The notes: generated from the letters alone by a model not told the origin. A DNA stretch of 64,000 nucleotides from Haloplanus rubicundus (GCF_003342675.1 NZ_CP031148.1:1426001-1490000), one strand, 5' to 3'. Shown: positions 43,001 through 51,668, numbered from the stretch's first letter. Made by a program: numbers and translations.

Positions 43001-44550
43001 TAGGTGAACAGCGGCCGGTTGAAATCGGAGAGCACCGACAGCGGCGTGTCGTCGCCCATCGAGCCGACGGGGTCCTTGCCCTCTTTCGCCATCGGTTCGA
43101 CGAGGTGGTCGAGTTGGTCGTACGTGTAGCCAAAGGCGGCCTGCTGGGCGCGCAGGGAGCCCACGTCCTCGCGGGGGTCGTAATCGGTATCGGCGCCGTC
43201 GCTGAGATGGCGTTGCTCCCGTTCGACCCACTCGCCGTACTGCTCGTCGGTGAGGTCGGCGAACACCTCGTCGTCGGGGACGACCCGTCCACGTTCGGGG
43301 TCGGCGACGAGCAACTGGCCGGGCTGGAGGCGGTGGCGTTCCTCGATGTCCGCGGGGTCGACGTCGAGGGCGCCCGCCTCGCTCGCCATGATGAGTCGGT
43401 TGTCCTCGGTCACGTCGTACCGGCAGGGCCGCAACCCGTTGCGGTCGAGTGCCGCGGCGATCTGTTCGCCGTCGGTGCCGACGACGAGCGCCGGGCCGTC
43501 CCACGGTTCGACGAGGCTCGCGTGGTAGTCGTAGAAGTCCTTGCGTTCCGGCGCCATCTCGTCGTTCTTGCGGAACGCCTCGGGGATGAGCATCCGGAGC
43601 GCGTGCGGGAGGTCACGGCCGCCCTGCACGAGGAGTTCGAGGGCGTTGTCCACCGACGCCGTGTCGCTCTGGTTCGGATCGTTGATGATGGGCTTCAGCG
43701 TGTCGATGTCGTCGCCGAACTCCGGGTGAGCGAGGTCCGTCTCGCGGGCCCGCATCCAGTTGATGTTGCCGCGGATGGTGTTGAACTCGCCGTTGTGGAT
43801 GATGTTGCGGTAGGGGTGTGCGAGATGCCAGGCGCCGAGCGTGTTCGTCGAGAAGCGCGCGTGGACGAGAACGAGCGTCGATTTGACGCGCTCGTCGACG
43901 AGGTCCGGGTAGTAGGTCGGGAGCTGCGTCGCCTTGAGCAGACCCTTGTAGACCAGGGTCTTGCGGTCGAGCGAGCAGATGTAGAACCGGTCGGCGCCGG
44001 CCGAATCGAGCTCGTCGATTGCGTTCTCGACGGCGCGGCGGGCGACGTAGAGCGCGCGGTCGAAGTCGTCGTCGTCCATGCCCTCGGTCGGCCGGACGAA
44101 CGGCTGATACACGTCGGGTTCGGAGTCGAGGGCGGTCTGCCCGAGGTCGGTGTTGTCCGTCGGTACGTCCCGCCAGTGGAACACTTCTACCCCGTGTTCG
44201 GCGAGCGTCCGCTCGAAGATGGTCATGAGACCCTGTCGGGCGGCGCCGTCACGCGGCATGAACACCGACCCGACCGCGTACGTCTCGGGGAGGTCGGCGT
44301 CGACGACGGCGTCGAAGAACTCGTCCGGGCGCTGGAGCATGATGCCGGCCCCGTCGCCGGTCGCCTCCTCGGCCCCCGTGGTTCCACGGTGTTCGAGGTT
44401 GATGAGCAGGTCGATGCCGTCGGCGACCGTCTCGTGCGAGTCGCCGCCGTCGAGGTCGAGGACGACGCCGACACCACAGTTGGATCGCTCGTCGGTGGGG
44501 TCAGCCAGTCCCCCCTGAGCGGCGTGGGCGTCTCTCCGCGGCTTGGTCAT
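40018..44550 (-). CDS. gltB: Glutamate synthase large subunit
   Basis: Encodes 1510 residues: full-length class II glutamine amidotransferase, central, FMN/TIM-barrel and GXGXG beta-helix domains. Cys25 in SNCGVGVVLDLDG is the expected N-terminal nucleophile after propeptide removal. The 3Fe-4S site is CVMARICHTNNC (C-x5-C-x4-C). The FMN region reads HISGHSGGTGASP. It makes two glutamates from glutamine and 2-oxoglutarate. No gltD small subunit lies beside it, so the electron donor may be ferredoxin or a distant partner. ATG 44550 has GGGGAGAT as ribosome-binding site. Confidence 0.97.
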   Translation of the reverse strand: MTKPRRDAHAAQGGLADPTDERSNCGVGVVLDLDGGDSHETVADGIDLLINLEHRGTTGAEEATGDGAGIMLQRPDEFFDAVVDADLPETYAVGSVFMPRDGAARQGLMTIFERTLAEHGVEVFHWRDVPTDNTDLGQTALDSEPDVYQPFVRPTEGMDDDDFDRALYVARRAVENAIDELDSAGADRFYICSLDRKTLVYKGLLKATQLPTYYPDLVDERVKSTLVLVHARFSTNTLGAWHLAHPYRNIIHNGEFNTIRGNINWMRARETDLAHPEFGDDIDTLKPIINDPNQSDTASVDNALELLVQGGRDLPHALRMLIPEAFRKNDEMAPERKDFYDYHASLVEPWDGPALVVGTDGEQIAAALDRNGLRPCRYDVTEDNRLIMASEAGALDVDPADIEERHRLQPGQLLVADPERGRVVPDDEVFADLTDEQYGEWVEREQRHLSDGADTDYDPREDVGSLRAQQAAFGYTYDQLDHLVEPMAKEGKDPVGSMGDDTPLSVLSDFNRPLFTYFKQLFAQVSNPPIDYIREELVTSLESRLGPQRNLLDETPEHARQLVVDSPVLTDAQTAEIKDLEGEFSSAIVDMTYEKDGDLEAAVEDLRRDARAAIEAGVDIVVLSDRNTGPDRVPIPSLLATGGVHHALVRNGLRNHAGLVVESGDPREVHHLATLVGYGADAVNPYLAYQSICDIVAGPDGAEEAEAISHYKKALEDGLLKTMAKMGISTVESYQGAQIFEAVGLSSEFIREYFEGTEIRTEGIGIPQLEEDLLTRHAVAYGADPELERQGEYEHRSNGIHHQWNPKTVGTLQQAVRSGNYEKYQEFAALINDQRENLQTLRGLLEFDSDRDPVPLDEVQPVHEIVERFSTAAMSLGSLSPEAHETNSIAMNRIGGKSNTGEGGEPPERFDTEKECNIKQVASGRFGVTSNYLSSAEELQIKMAQGSKPGEGGHLPGKKVNEMIAHVRYSTPGVGLISPPPLHDIYSIEDLKQLIHDLKTANPEADINVKLVAEAGIGTIAAGVAKANADVVHISGHSGGTGASPKTSIKNAGLPWELGLAEANQMLRATGLRDRIRVSTDGGMMTGRDVAIAALLGAEEYVFGTASLITSGCVMARICHTNNCPTGVATQDEDLRDRFTGQPDHVINYMAFLAEELREIMAELGFRSVEEMIGRPGLLKQTETDHPKAKHLDLSAIIAEPEGGERHKVREQKHADVQTHLDRDLIGEASDAIEEGEPIHIRRDISNGDRAVGAMLSNRISRRYGESGLPEDTISCTFDGIAGQSFGAFLANGVTMELVGAANDYVGKGLSGGKVIVRTPETAAYDPADNILVGNVCLYGATQGELYVNGLAGERFAVRNSGVKAVVEGVGDHGCEYMTGGVVAVLGETGRNFAAGMSGGIAYVYDPDGDFQERANEGMVTIHHDLEESDEAMLRRMVENHAAYTDSDRAATLLDDWGTEVLNFTKVMPDAYAEVIAEESREDVRTDLPEPASKAGGAEIGAGTVQTGDD

Positions 44551-44623
44551 ATCTCCCCTTCTATGTTCCCACTTATCAGCCTGTCCCTGTTACCGTAAGG
44601 CTTCATTAGTCACATACAAGGCA

Positions 44624-44631
44624 ATATATAT
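44624..44631 (-). promoter_or_regulatory. TATA box for gltB
   Basis: The run ATATATAT on the minus strand is centred about 75 bp before the gltB ATG and is the strongest AT element in the gap 44551-44730. That gap also holds the proS 3' end and a repeated GGCCTT/TAAGGC pair (44596-44601, 44650-44656). Confidence 0.5.
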
Positions 44632-44730
44632 CATACTAAGTCTGTAGAAGGCCTTAGCGAATTTGTATAACGATTAATTGATAACGGTGGGGGATTCGGG
44701 TCTGAGAGGTTCTCTGGACGGCGATTTCGA

Positions 44731-46224
44731 TCAGTACGACTTGGCGAAGTACGCCGTCTCGACGGCGGCGTCGTCACAGAGGGCACACGTCTCGCCCTCG
44801 TGGATCGGTTCGGTGTCGCTCTTCGAGGAACGTGGTTCCTCGCCACCCTCGAAGGGAACGAGCACGATTTCGGCCGCGATCTGTTCTTTGATCTCCGCTT
44901 CGCACGCCTCGTCGCCACACCACGGCGCCTTCACGTAGCCGCCGTGTTGGCCGATGGTGCCCAACAGCTCCGCGCGGTCCGACGCCTCGCGGACGCTTCC
45001 CTCCAGGTTCTCCTCCGCGGCGGCGTAGAGTTTGGCGTAGACGGTGTCGAAGTGATCCTCGACGGTGTCGACGATGTCGTCTCGGCCGTCGCTCGTCGAC
45101 TCGCCGTCCGGTCGATGGACGAGCGTCACCGACTCCTCGTCGACTTCGTTGGGACCGACTTCGATCCGCAAGGGGACGCCTTTCAGCTCCCACTCGTTGA
45201 ACTTGAAGCCGGGGTTGCGCTCGTCGCGGTCGTCGAGTTCGACGCGCACGCCCGCCTCGCGGAGGTCGGCGGCGATGCCCTCGGCGTATTCGAGTACGTC
45301 GTCTTTCGTCTCGTCCTGCCAGATGGGGACGATCACGACCTGTTCGGGCGCGACCGTCGGCGGCAGGACCAGCCCCTGGTCGTCGCTGTGGGTCATGATG
45401 AGCGCGCCGAGCGCGCGCCACGAGATACCCCACGACGTGGTGTGGGCGACGCGTTCGTCCTCGTCCTCGTCGGTGAAGGTGATGTCGAACGCCTCCGCGA
45501 AGCTCTGGCCGAGGTAGTGGCTCGTGGCGCCCTGAACGGACTTGCCGTCGGGCATCAGCGCCTCAACCGTCGTCGTCGTGTCCGCGCCGGGGAACTTGTC
45601 GTGTTCGGGCTTCTTCCCCCGGAGGACGGGGATGGCGAGCACGTCCTCGTACACCGCCTCGTACTGGTCGAGGCGAGTCGTCGTCTCCGACCACGCATCT
45701 TCTTCGCTCGCGTGCGCGGTGTGTCCCTCCTGCCAGAGGAACTCCTTGGTGCGGAAGAACGGCTTCGTCTCCGTCGCCTCCCAGCGGATCACGCTACACC
45801 ACTGGTTGACGCGCATCGGGAGGTCCCGGTAGCTCCGAATCCACTGGCTCAGATACGGTGCGATGATGCTCTCGCTGGTCGGGCGGACCGCGAGGCGCTC
45901 CTCCAACTCCTCGTAGCCGCCCTGGGTGACCCACGCCACCTCGGGGTCGAACCCCTCGACCACGTCCTTCTCGCGTTCCAGATACGACTCCGGAATGAGC
46001 ATCGGGAAGTAGGCGTTCTGAACGCCCGTCGCCTTGAACCGGGCGTCGAGTTCGTCCTGTATCGCCTCCCAGAGCGCGTAGCCACGCGGGCGCGTGACGA
46101 TGAACCCGCTCATGCCCTCCGGACCGTAGTTCGCGAGGCCGGCCTTCCGGACGACTTCGGCGTACCACTCCCCCGTGCTGTGTTCTTTCGACTCGGTGAT
46201 GCCGAGTTCCTGATCGTCGGTCAT
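44731..46224 (-). CDS. proS: Prolyl-tRNA synthetase, archaeal type
   Basis: Charges tRNA-Pro. At 497 residues this is the archaeal/eukaryote-like short form without the bacterial editing insert. Class II motifs are visible: VTRPRGYALWEAIQDE (motif 1), VNQWCSVIRWEATETKPFFR and REFLW-type TKEFLWQEGHTAH (motif 2), and THSDDQGLVLPP with GISWRALGALIM (motif 3 region). The C-terminal zinc-binding domain has KAPWCGDEAC and ETCALCDD, and the protein ends in Tyr (AKSY), both typical of this class. It is followed by endonuclease V and rhomboid genes on the same strand upstream. Confidence 0.95.
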   Translation of the reverse strand: MTDDQELGITESKEHSTGEWYAEVVRKAGLANYGPEGMSGFIVTRPRGYALWEAIQDELDARFKATGVQNAYFPMLIPESYLEREKDVVEGFDPEVAWVTQGGYEELEERLAVRPTSESIIAPYLSQWIRSYRDLPMRVNQWCSVIRWEATETKPFFRTKEFLWQEGHTAHASEEDAWSETTTRLDQYEAVYEDVLAIPVLRGKKPEHDKFPGADTTTTVEALMPDGKSVQGATSHYLGQSFAEAFDITFTDEDEDERVAHTTSWGISWRALGALIMTHSDDQGLVLPPTVAPEQVVIVPIWQDETKDDVLEYAEGIAADLREAGVRVELDDRDERNPGFKFNEWELKGVPLRIEVGPNEVDEESVTLVHRPDGESTSDGRDDIVDTVEDHFDTVYAKLYAAAEENLEGSVREASDRAELLGTIGQHGGYVKAPWCGDEACEAEIKEQIAAEIVLVPFEGGEEPRSSKSDTEPIHEGETCALCDDAAVETAYFAKSY

Positions 46225-46269
46225 TACCGAACGGTGACGGAGATGCGGCTTAAAACGTGCGAAGCCCCC

Positions 46270-47034
46270 CTACGCCTGCCCTTTGCACTCGTCGGCGTAC
46301 CGGTCCGCCAGCCGCGTCGGCTCCGGGAGCTTGTAGCCGGCGCCGAGTCGGGCCACCAGATCCACCGCCGTCTCCGCGCTCACGCGGTGGCCGGGACTGA
46401 CGTACAGCGGGTTGATGACGGCGTTCGACTCGTACTGGCGCGACTGGTAGGCGTAGCCGATGACGGTCCCCGCGGGGGCGTCCACCCCGTCGTCCGCGAC
46501 GACGGGCGCCCGCCACCCCTCGGGGCGGCCGTCGACGTCGCCCTCGACCCGGCCACAGAGGAGGTTCTTGGCGACGCCGATGCTCGGTACGTCGAGGACG
46601 ACGCCGAGGTGGGTAGCGAGGCCGGCCTGTCGGAAGTGGATGCGGCCGCTCCCGTCGAAGACGACGAGGTCCGGCGTCGAGTCGAGCGCCTCGAACGCCG
46701 CGAGGATCGGGCCACCCTCCCGAAAGGAGAGGAGACCGGGTACGTAGGGGACGGAGAGATCGGTGACGGCGTGGGCGCGTTCGACCACCTCGCCGCCGCG
46801 CAGGCAGACGACGGCGCTGACCGCCCGGTCGTCGTCGAGGAAGGCCTGATCGACGCCCGCGACGAGCGGTCGGTCCCCGGTGAGCGACGCGTCACCGGAG
46901 ACGGCGACGGCCGCCGAGTCGAAGTCGAAGTCGTCCTCGAACCGGGCGGCGCCGGCTACCCGCCGCTGGAGCGCCTCCATCTCCGCTCGGGACTGGGCGG
47001 GGTCGGGGACGAACTCGGGGTGGGCGGGCGTCAC
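46270..47034 (-). CDS. nfi: Endonuclease V
   Basis: Repair nuclease of 254 residues that cuts near deaminated bases such as inosine. The catalytic Asp62 sits in VAGVDQAFLDD. The other family blocks are SVPYVPGLLSFREGGP, VFDGSGRIHFRQAGLATHLG and IGVAKNLLCG. The start is taken as GTG 47034 (MTPAHPEFVP) because the longer frame would overlap the upstream rhomboid gene and its extra 24 residues are unlike the family. Minus-strand order is rhomboid, nfi, proS, possibly one operon (spacing 7 and 45 bp). Confidence 0.9.
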   Translation of the reverse strand: MTPAHPEFVPDPAQSRAEMEALQRRVAGAARFEDDFDFDSAAVAVSGDASLTGDRPLVAGVDQAFLDDDRAVSAVVCLRGGEVVERAHAVTDLSVPYVPGLLSFREGGPILAAFEALDSTPDLVVFDGSGRIHFRQAGLATHLGVVLDVPSIGVAKNLLCGRVEGDVDGRPEGWRAPVVADDGVDAPAGTVIGYAYQSRQYESNAVINPLYVSPGHRVSAETAVDLVARLGAGYKLPEPTRLADRYADECKGQA

Positions 47035-47041
47035 GCGAGGC

Positions 47042-47983
47042 TCACCGCCGGCCCGGGCCGCCGGGACCACCCGGACCGCCGGGGCCGCCCGGCCCTCGTC
47101 CCCCACCGAACGTCAACTGGTCGGGGACCTTCCGTGGCCGCTTGATCCGCTTCCCGTACGCCAGGCCGACGACGAGGCCGATCAGGTGGGCGAGGTGGGC
47201 GACGTTGCCCTGCCCAACCGACGCGGCCGACTGTGGCTGGAGGAAAAAGAGCACCGAGATGACGGCGAACGCGGCGGTGAACAGCCACAGCGGGATGGGG
47301 ATGATGAAGTAGAGGTAGATGCGCAGGCTGGGGTTGAGGACGGTCAGCACGCCCAGAACGGCGAAGATGGCACCGCTGGCGCCGACGACGGAGACGGCGC
47401 CCGCACCGAGGACGATGCTGGCGACGACGAACCCGAGACCCGCGAGGACGCCGCTGGCGAGAAAGAGCGCGGCGAAGCGTTTCGATCCGGTGTACCGCTC
47501 GACGAGCGGGCCGAAAAAGTACAGCACGATGCTGTTACCGGCGATGTGATACAGGCCGCCGTGGGCGAAGATGGAGGTGAGCCACGTCCAGACGTAGAGG
47601 AGGCGGTCCGACTGCAGAACGAACAGCGTCTCCATCGCGCCGCGTCCGAACAGGCCGCCGACCAGGAACTGGAGGGCGAAGGTGATCCACATGAGCGCGA
47701 GAAACAGGTACGCGACGTTGCCACGGAAGTACCCGAGGACGCCACCGGTCCCGGTCAGCGAGCCGAGGCTTGGGAGTCGGTCCGCCAGCCCTCGGCTCCC
47801 GCCCTCGTCGCGGACGCTGTCGTCGAAGCCGCTGTCGAAGACGCCGTCGGGGTCGTTCCACTCGTTCAGCCCGGGACAGTCGTGGTTCTCGGGCAACCGG
47901 TGTTCGGCACAGAACGTCCCGCCACAGCGCCGACACTGGTACGGCAGGTTCTCGTGACTGCCGCACTCGTCGCACTGAGCCAT
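47042..47983 (-). CDS. Rhomboid intramembrane protease with N-terminal zinc finger
   Basis: Encodes 313 residues. The first about 37 residues form an AN1-like zinc finger (CDECGSHENLPYQCRRCGG, then FCAEHRLPENHDC). Six membrane helices follow with rhomboid hallmarks: FAHGGLYHIAGNSIVLYFFG, VVGASGAIFAVLG (nucleophile Ser) and VAHLAHLIGLVVGLAYG (catalytic His). The C-terminus is a Gly/Pro repeat (GPGGPGGP). Zinc-finger rhomboids are common in haloarchaea. Substrates unknown. Confidence 0.92.
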   Translation of the reverse strand: MAQCDECGSHENLPYQCRRCGGTFCAEHRLPENHDCPGLNEWNDPDGVFDSGFDDSVRDEGGSRGLADRLPSLGSLTGTGGVLGYFRGNVAYLFLALMWITFALQFLVGGLFGRGAMETLFVLQSDRLLYVWTWLTSIFAHGGLYHIAGNSIVLYFFGPLVERYTGSKRFAALFLASGVLAGLGFVVASIVLGAGAVSVVGASGAIFAVLGVLTVLNPSLRIYLYFIIPIPLWLFTAAFAVISVLFFLQPQSAASVGQGNVAHLAHLIGLVVGLAYGKRIKRPRKVPDQLTFGGGRGPGGPGGPGGPGGPGRR

Positions 47984-48238
47984 TGGCGACCACTAACGGT
48001 GGCGCCGACAAAAAGGGGTGCGTTCGTCGACGCCTCGCTATCGACCGACTCCGCCCTCGGCCGCCCCGTCGTCGTCGCGTCGCTCGTAGTTCGACGGAAC
48101 GACCGTCGGGTGACGAAGGCCGAGACGCGCCGATTCGGTGTCGCTCATACCTCCGATTACGGCGGTCTCACTCAAAAGATTACCCATGCGCATAACACAT
48201 CGCGGGTGCCGGAGGAATTACCGAGGGGTATCGCGCGC

Positions 48239-48772
48239 CTACGCGAACTTCTCCTGGTAGAGATCGAGTGCGTGTTCGATGGCGTCTTTCGCGGCGGCCT
48301 TGTCCTCCCAGCCCAGCGTCTCGACTTCCTTGCCCTCCTCCAAGTTCTTGTAGGTCGTGAAGAACTCGTCTATCTCGTCGACGGTCTGCTGGGGGATGTC
48401 GTCGAGGTCCTGCAGGTGGTCGAAGCGGGGGTCCTCGGTCGGCACGGCGATGACCTTGTCGTCCTGTTCGCCGTCGTCGTCCATCTTCATCAGCGCGATG
48501 GGACGGGCTTCGACGATGCAGCCCGGGAAGGTCTGGTCCTCGACGAGGACGAGGACGTCGAAGGGGTCCTCGTCGTCGTAGTACGACTGCGGGATGAACC
48601 CGTAGTCGCTCGGGTAGTGGACGTTGCTGTGGAGGACGCGGTCGAGGACGACGCCGGGGACGTCCTTGTCGTACTCGTACTTGTTGCGTTCGCCTTTGAG
48701 ACACTCGACGACCGCGTGGATGGTCTCGGGCGGATTCGGACCGGCATCGAGGTCTGTCCAGAGGTTCACCAT
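48239..48772 (-). CDS. ppa: Inorganic pyrophosphatase, family I
   Basis: Hydrolyses pyrophosphate to drive biosynthesis. The 177 residues match the soluble family I size. Signature blocks are VVECLKGERNKYEYDKD, YPSDYGFIPQSYYDDEDPFDVL and the metal-binding EDPRFDHLQDL. Start 48772 (MVNLWTDLDAGPNPP) is the family start. Monocistronic; the gap to the rhomboid gene (47984-48238) shows no gene. Confidence 0.96.
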   Translation of the reverse strand: MVNLWTDLDAGPNPPETIHAVVECLKGERNKYEYDKDVPGVVLDRVLHSNVHYPSDYGFIPQSYYDDEDPFDVLVLVEDQTFPGCIVEARPIALMKMDDDGEQDDKVIAVPTEDPRFDHLQDLDDIPQQTVDEIDEFFTTYKNLEEGKEVETLGWEDKAAAKDAIEHALDLYQEKFA

Positions 48773-49095
48773 GTTGATACGACTACCGAAGCGTCAAATA
48801 TGCCTTTCGGGACGGGACGGAAACACGAATGAAAAAGTACATGAACGGCCGGTCCGGATGTTGCGTGACTGCCACGAACGGTCGGCCGACCACCGGTCGA
48901 CCGTCCCGCACCGGGCACGCGACGAGCCAGATGGCGACGACCGGGCAGTTGTCGTCACGACGAATCCGTCTACACTGGTTCGATCAGAGACCTGTCCATC
49001 TTCGGTGAGATCGCATTTTCCCGATACGGGCGAGAGAACGCCCGTAGACAGCCGAGTTGAGAAGGGTTAAATATCCCCGTGACATTTCCATAAGC
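48773..49095. promoter_or_regulatory. Divergent ppa/padR region with inverted repeat and TATA box
   Basis: A 323-bp gap. At the padR side a perfect inverted repeat ACGGGCG-AGAGAA-CGCCCGT (49026-49045) lies 21 bp before the TATA box TTAAATAT (49067-49074), which itself is about 25 bp from the ATG at 49096, implying a leaderless message. The repeat is a candidate operator for the PadR-type product. No other gene was seen. Confidence 0.5.
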
Positions 49096-49455
49096 ATGTC
49101 AGAGGCACAAACAGTCAGCAGCGAGCCCGGCATCGTTCGCGATCTCACCGCGTTCCAGCACAACATCCTCGTGATCCTCTCCGAGGAACCCATGTACGGC
49201 CTGGCGATCAAGCGCCAACTCGAGGAGTACTACGGCACCGAGGTCAACCACGGACGCCTGTACCCCAACCTCGACGACCTCGTCGAGATGGGACTGGTCG
49301 AGAAGAGCGAACTCGACAAACGGACGAATCAGTACGAACTCACCGAGGACGGCCACGAAGCGGTCCTCAACCGGATGAACTGGGTTCTCTCGAAGTTCGT
49401 CACCGGCGACGACCGGGCCGAGTCCGTCCGCGATCTCGTCGACGCGCAGTCCTGA
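49096..49455 (+). CDS. PadR-family transcriptional regulator
   Basis: Encodes 119 residues. The PadR winged helix is clear: LTAFQHNILVILSEEPMYGL, AIKRQLEEYYG, VNHGRLYPNLDDLVEMGLV and the wing KRTNQYELTEDGHEAV. ATG 49096 (MSEAQTVSSEPG) gives a leaderless start after the TATA box at 49067. The target is unknown; autoregulation through the inverted repeat at 49026-49045 is plausible. Confidence 0.92.
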   Translation: MSEAQTVSSEPGIVRDLTAFQHNILVILSEEPMYGLAIKRQLEEYYGTEVNHGRLYPNLDDLVEMGLVEKSELDKRTNQYELTEDGHEAVLNRMNWVLSKFVTGDDRAESVRDLVDAQS

Positions 49456-49479
49456 ACTCGGGCACCGGCGGTTCGTCCG

Positions 49480-50061
49480 TCAGTTCCGGCCGTCGTGGTC
49501 GGTGACAGTCCGTAACCGATCACGACCGTCCGTCTCGGTCACCGCGAAGACGTGTTCGAGCGACCGCTCCACGGCGTCCCGTTGCTCGTCGCTCGGCCAC
49601 GCGTTCCGCGGGTAGTACTCCGTCAGGAACTCGCGTAGCTCCGCCGCCGTCGCCGTCTCCACCCGCCGGGCGTAGTGGTTGCCCATGAAGTCGGCGAACG
49701 CGCGGGCGTTCGCGGCGTGGACCGCCCCCGCCCGCTCGGCCACCGCCTCCACCACCTCGGCGTTGTGGGTCTCGACCGCGTCCCACGACTCGGGGTCGCC
49801 GCTCCCCGAGAGCGACACTTCGACCGCCCGGTCCGTGTCCTCGATCCGATCCATCCGGACCGTATCGCCCTCCAGCCACTCGGCTGGGTGGCAGACGAGC
49901 GTGTCGTCGCTCTCGCGGACCCGCGCGGTGAATCCGTATTCGGCGAGCCGTTCGTCCCGGTCGCGTTCGTAGGCCGCCGCCTCGGCGTCGTCGACCGCCC
50001 GGCGGGCGAGTCGGGTCAGCCGCTCCGCCGCGTCCACGACCTCCCGTGGTAGCTCAGTCAT
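49480..50061 (-). CDS. rnhA operon protein
   Basis: Encodes 193 residues, acidic and soluble, of the haloarchaeal family named for its place beside rnhA. Conserved-looking parts are LAEYGFTARVRESDDTLVCHP, AFADFMGNHYARRVE, LREFLTEYYPRNAWP and VERSLEHVFA. No biochemical role is known. Start 50061 (MTELPREVVDAAERL) overlaps the rnhA stop by 8 bp, so translation is coupled. Confidence 0.85.
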   Translation of the reverse strand: MTELPREVVDAAERLTRLARRAVDDAEAAAYERDRDERLAEYGFTARVRESDDTLVCHPAEWLEGDTVRMDRIEDTDRAVEVSLSGSGDPESWDAVETHNAEVVEAVAERAGAVHAANARAFADFMGNHYARRVETATAAELREFLTEYYPRNAWPSDEQRDAVERSLEHVFAVTETDGRDRLRTVTDHDGRN

Positions 50062-50647
50062 CGTCGAGCGCCTCGTTCGCCAGTTGGTCGGCACGGTCGT
50101 TTATCTCCCGCGGTACGTGTTCGAGCGACCAGCGGTCGAACCCGTCGAGCAGTTCGCGCGCCCGCACCCGCCGCTCGCGCAGGTCGGGATCGTTCGTGTT
50201 CCACGCCCCCTTCACCTGCTTGACGATCAATTCCGAGTCGCCCCGCACGTCCACCTCGTCGAAGCCGTGGTCCCGGGCCATCTCCAGTGCCCGGATCAAC
50301 GCCTCGTACTCCGCGCGGTTGTTCGTCGTCTTCCCGATGGTTTCGCTTCCCTCGTCGACGATGCCGTCGCCGCTGACGAGCACCCATCCGATCGCACCCG
50401 GCCCGGGGTTGCCGCGGCTCGCACCGTCGAAGTAGACGTGGGCGCGTCCTCCCGACTCCGAGAGGAGGGCGGTCAGGTCGGTCGGTCGCGCGCCCTGGAC
50501 GACCACCGAGTCGTCGTAGGCGACCGCGACCGCGTCGCCCCGCTTGGCGCGCCAGCGCTCGTGGTCCGTGTTCCCCGGCTCGATGTCGACGCCGGCGTCG
50601 GCTAGCCGTCGGCGAACGGTCTCGGGATCGCAGTCGATGGTCGGCAT
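50054..50647 (-). CDS. rnhA: Ribonuclease HI
   Basis: Degrades RNA in RNA-DNA hybrids. The 197 residues have an N-terminal extension of about 65 residues, typical of haloarchaeal members. The catalytic domain follows with HVYFDGASRGNPGPGAIG (first Asp), NNRAEYEALIRALE (Glu), DVRGDSELIVKQVKG (Asp) and REINDRADQLANEA (last Asp). Start 50647 (MPTIDCDPE) is close behind a TATA box, implying a short or absent leader. Confidence 0.95.
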   Translation of the reverse strand: MPTIDCDPETVRRRLADAGVDIEPGNTDHERWRAKRGDAVAVAYDDSVVVQGARPTDLTALLSESGGRAHVYFDGASRGNPGPGAIGWVLVSGDGIVDEGSETIGKTTNNRAEYEALIRALEMARDHGFDEVDVRGDSELIVKQVKGAWNTNDPDLRERRVRARELLDGFDRWSLEHVPREINDRADQLANEALDDD

Positions 50648-50678
50648 CGTCGACGCTTGGCGGGACCGACTCATACAG

Positions 50679-50748
50679 TTTATTATAAGTCGTTCCCGGT
50701 GGTCCGCCGGTCATCTCGACGGACCACCGGTACACAGTTACAATAATC
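50679..50748. promoter_or_regulatory. Divergent promoters with 11-bp inverted repeat
   Basis: A minus-strand TATA (TTTATTATAA, 50679-50688) serves rnhA and a plus-strand AT element (TTACAATAATCC, about 50738-50749) may serve the hydrolase. Between them is a perfect inverted repeat CCGGTGGTCCG (50696-50706) and CGGACCACCGG (50720-50730) with a 13-nt spacer, a candidate operator or insulating hairpin. Confidence 0.5.
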
Positions 50749-50819
50749 CGTATCAAAGGCCGTTCGTTCCGCCGGCGACGTCACGGGGGCTTTTCCGCCC
50801 CGCTCGCGAACCGCCGACG

Positions 50820-51668
50820 ATGGATGCCGCCAGCCCTCCACCCGCCGACCGCGTCTCCGTCGCCGCCGACCGCCACGTCGCCTACGCCGAGTACGGCGAC
50901 CCCACGGGCCGCCCCGTCCTGTTCCTCCACGGCACGCCGGGATCACGCCGGCTCGGCCAACTGTTCGACGCCCCCGCACGGCGCGAGGGCGTCCGGATCG
51001 TCGCCCCCGACCGCCCCGGCTACGGCGCGTCGTCACCGTGGCCGACCCGCGACCTGACCGACACCGGCGCGTTCGTCGCCCCGGTCCTCGACGACGCCGG
51101 CGTCGACCGCGCCGGCGTCGTCGGCTTCTCCGGCGGCGGCCCGCACGCACTCGCGCTCGCCGCCACGCACGCCGACCGCGTCACGTCGGTCGACGTCGTG
51201 GCCGGTGCGACGCCGCCAGACTGCCCGCCGACGCCGCGCGTCCAACGCCTCCTCGGCCGGCTAGCGTCGACGACACCTCGTCTCTTATCGGGGCTGCTCC
51301 GCGTGCAGGCGTGGCTCGCCGGCGTCGCTCCGGCCGTCGTCGTCTCCCAGTACGCCGAGACGGAACGCGTCCCCGACGAGGTGGCGTCGCTCGTCGCTCG
51401 CGACTTCGTCGACGCGGTGGCGGCCTCCCGCCGTGGCGCGATCACCGAACTCCGACTGCTCGCGGCGTCGTGGGACCTGCCGCTCGCGTCCGTCGACCGT
51501 CCGGTCCGCCTCCGGCACGGCACTCGCGACGCGAACGTCCCGATAGCCGGCGCCCGTGCCCTCCGTGACCGGCTTCCCGACGCCCGGCTGACCGCCGTCG
51601 AGGACGCGGACCACCTGACTGCGCTCCTCCGGAGCCGTGCGCCGGTCGTCGCCCAGCACGCCGACTGA
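50820..51668 (+). CDS. Alpha/beta hydrolase
   Basis: Encodes 282 residues. The fold is recognised from VLFLHGTPGSRR (oxyanion loop), the nucleophile elbow VVGFSGGGPHALAL, HGTRDANVPIAGARAL (acid) and EDADHLTALL (His). The ATG at 50820 begins MDAASPPPADR; a longer open frame upstream crosses the promoter region and is not used. Likely an esterase, lipase or epoxide-hydrolase-type enzyme of unknown substrate. Convergent with the CoxI gene. Confidence 0.88.
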   Translation: MDAASPPPADRVSVAADRHVAYAEYGDPTGRPVLFLHGTPGSRRLGQLFDAPARREGVRIVAPDRPGYGASSPWPTRDLTDTGAFVAPVLDDAGVDRAGVVGFSGGGPHALALAATHADRVTSVDVVAGATPPDCPPTPRVQRLLGRLASTTPRLLSGLLRVQAWLAGVAPAVVVSQYAETERVPDEVASLVARDFVDAVAASRRGAITELRLLAASWDLPLASVDRPVRLRHGTRDANVPIAGARALRDRLPDARLTAVEDADHLTALLRSRAPVVAQHAD

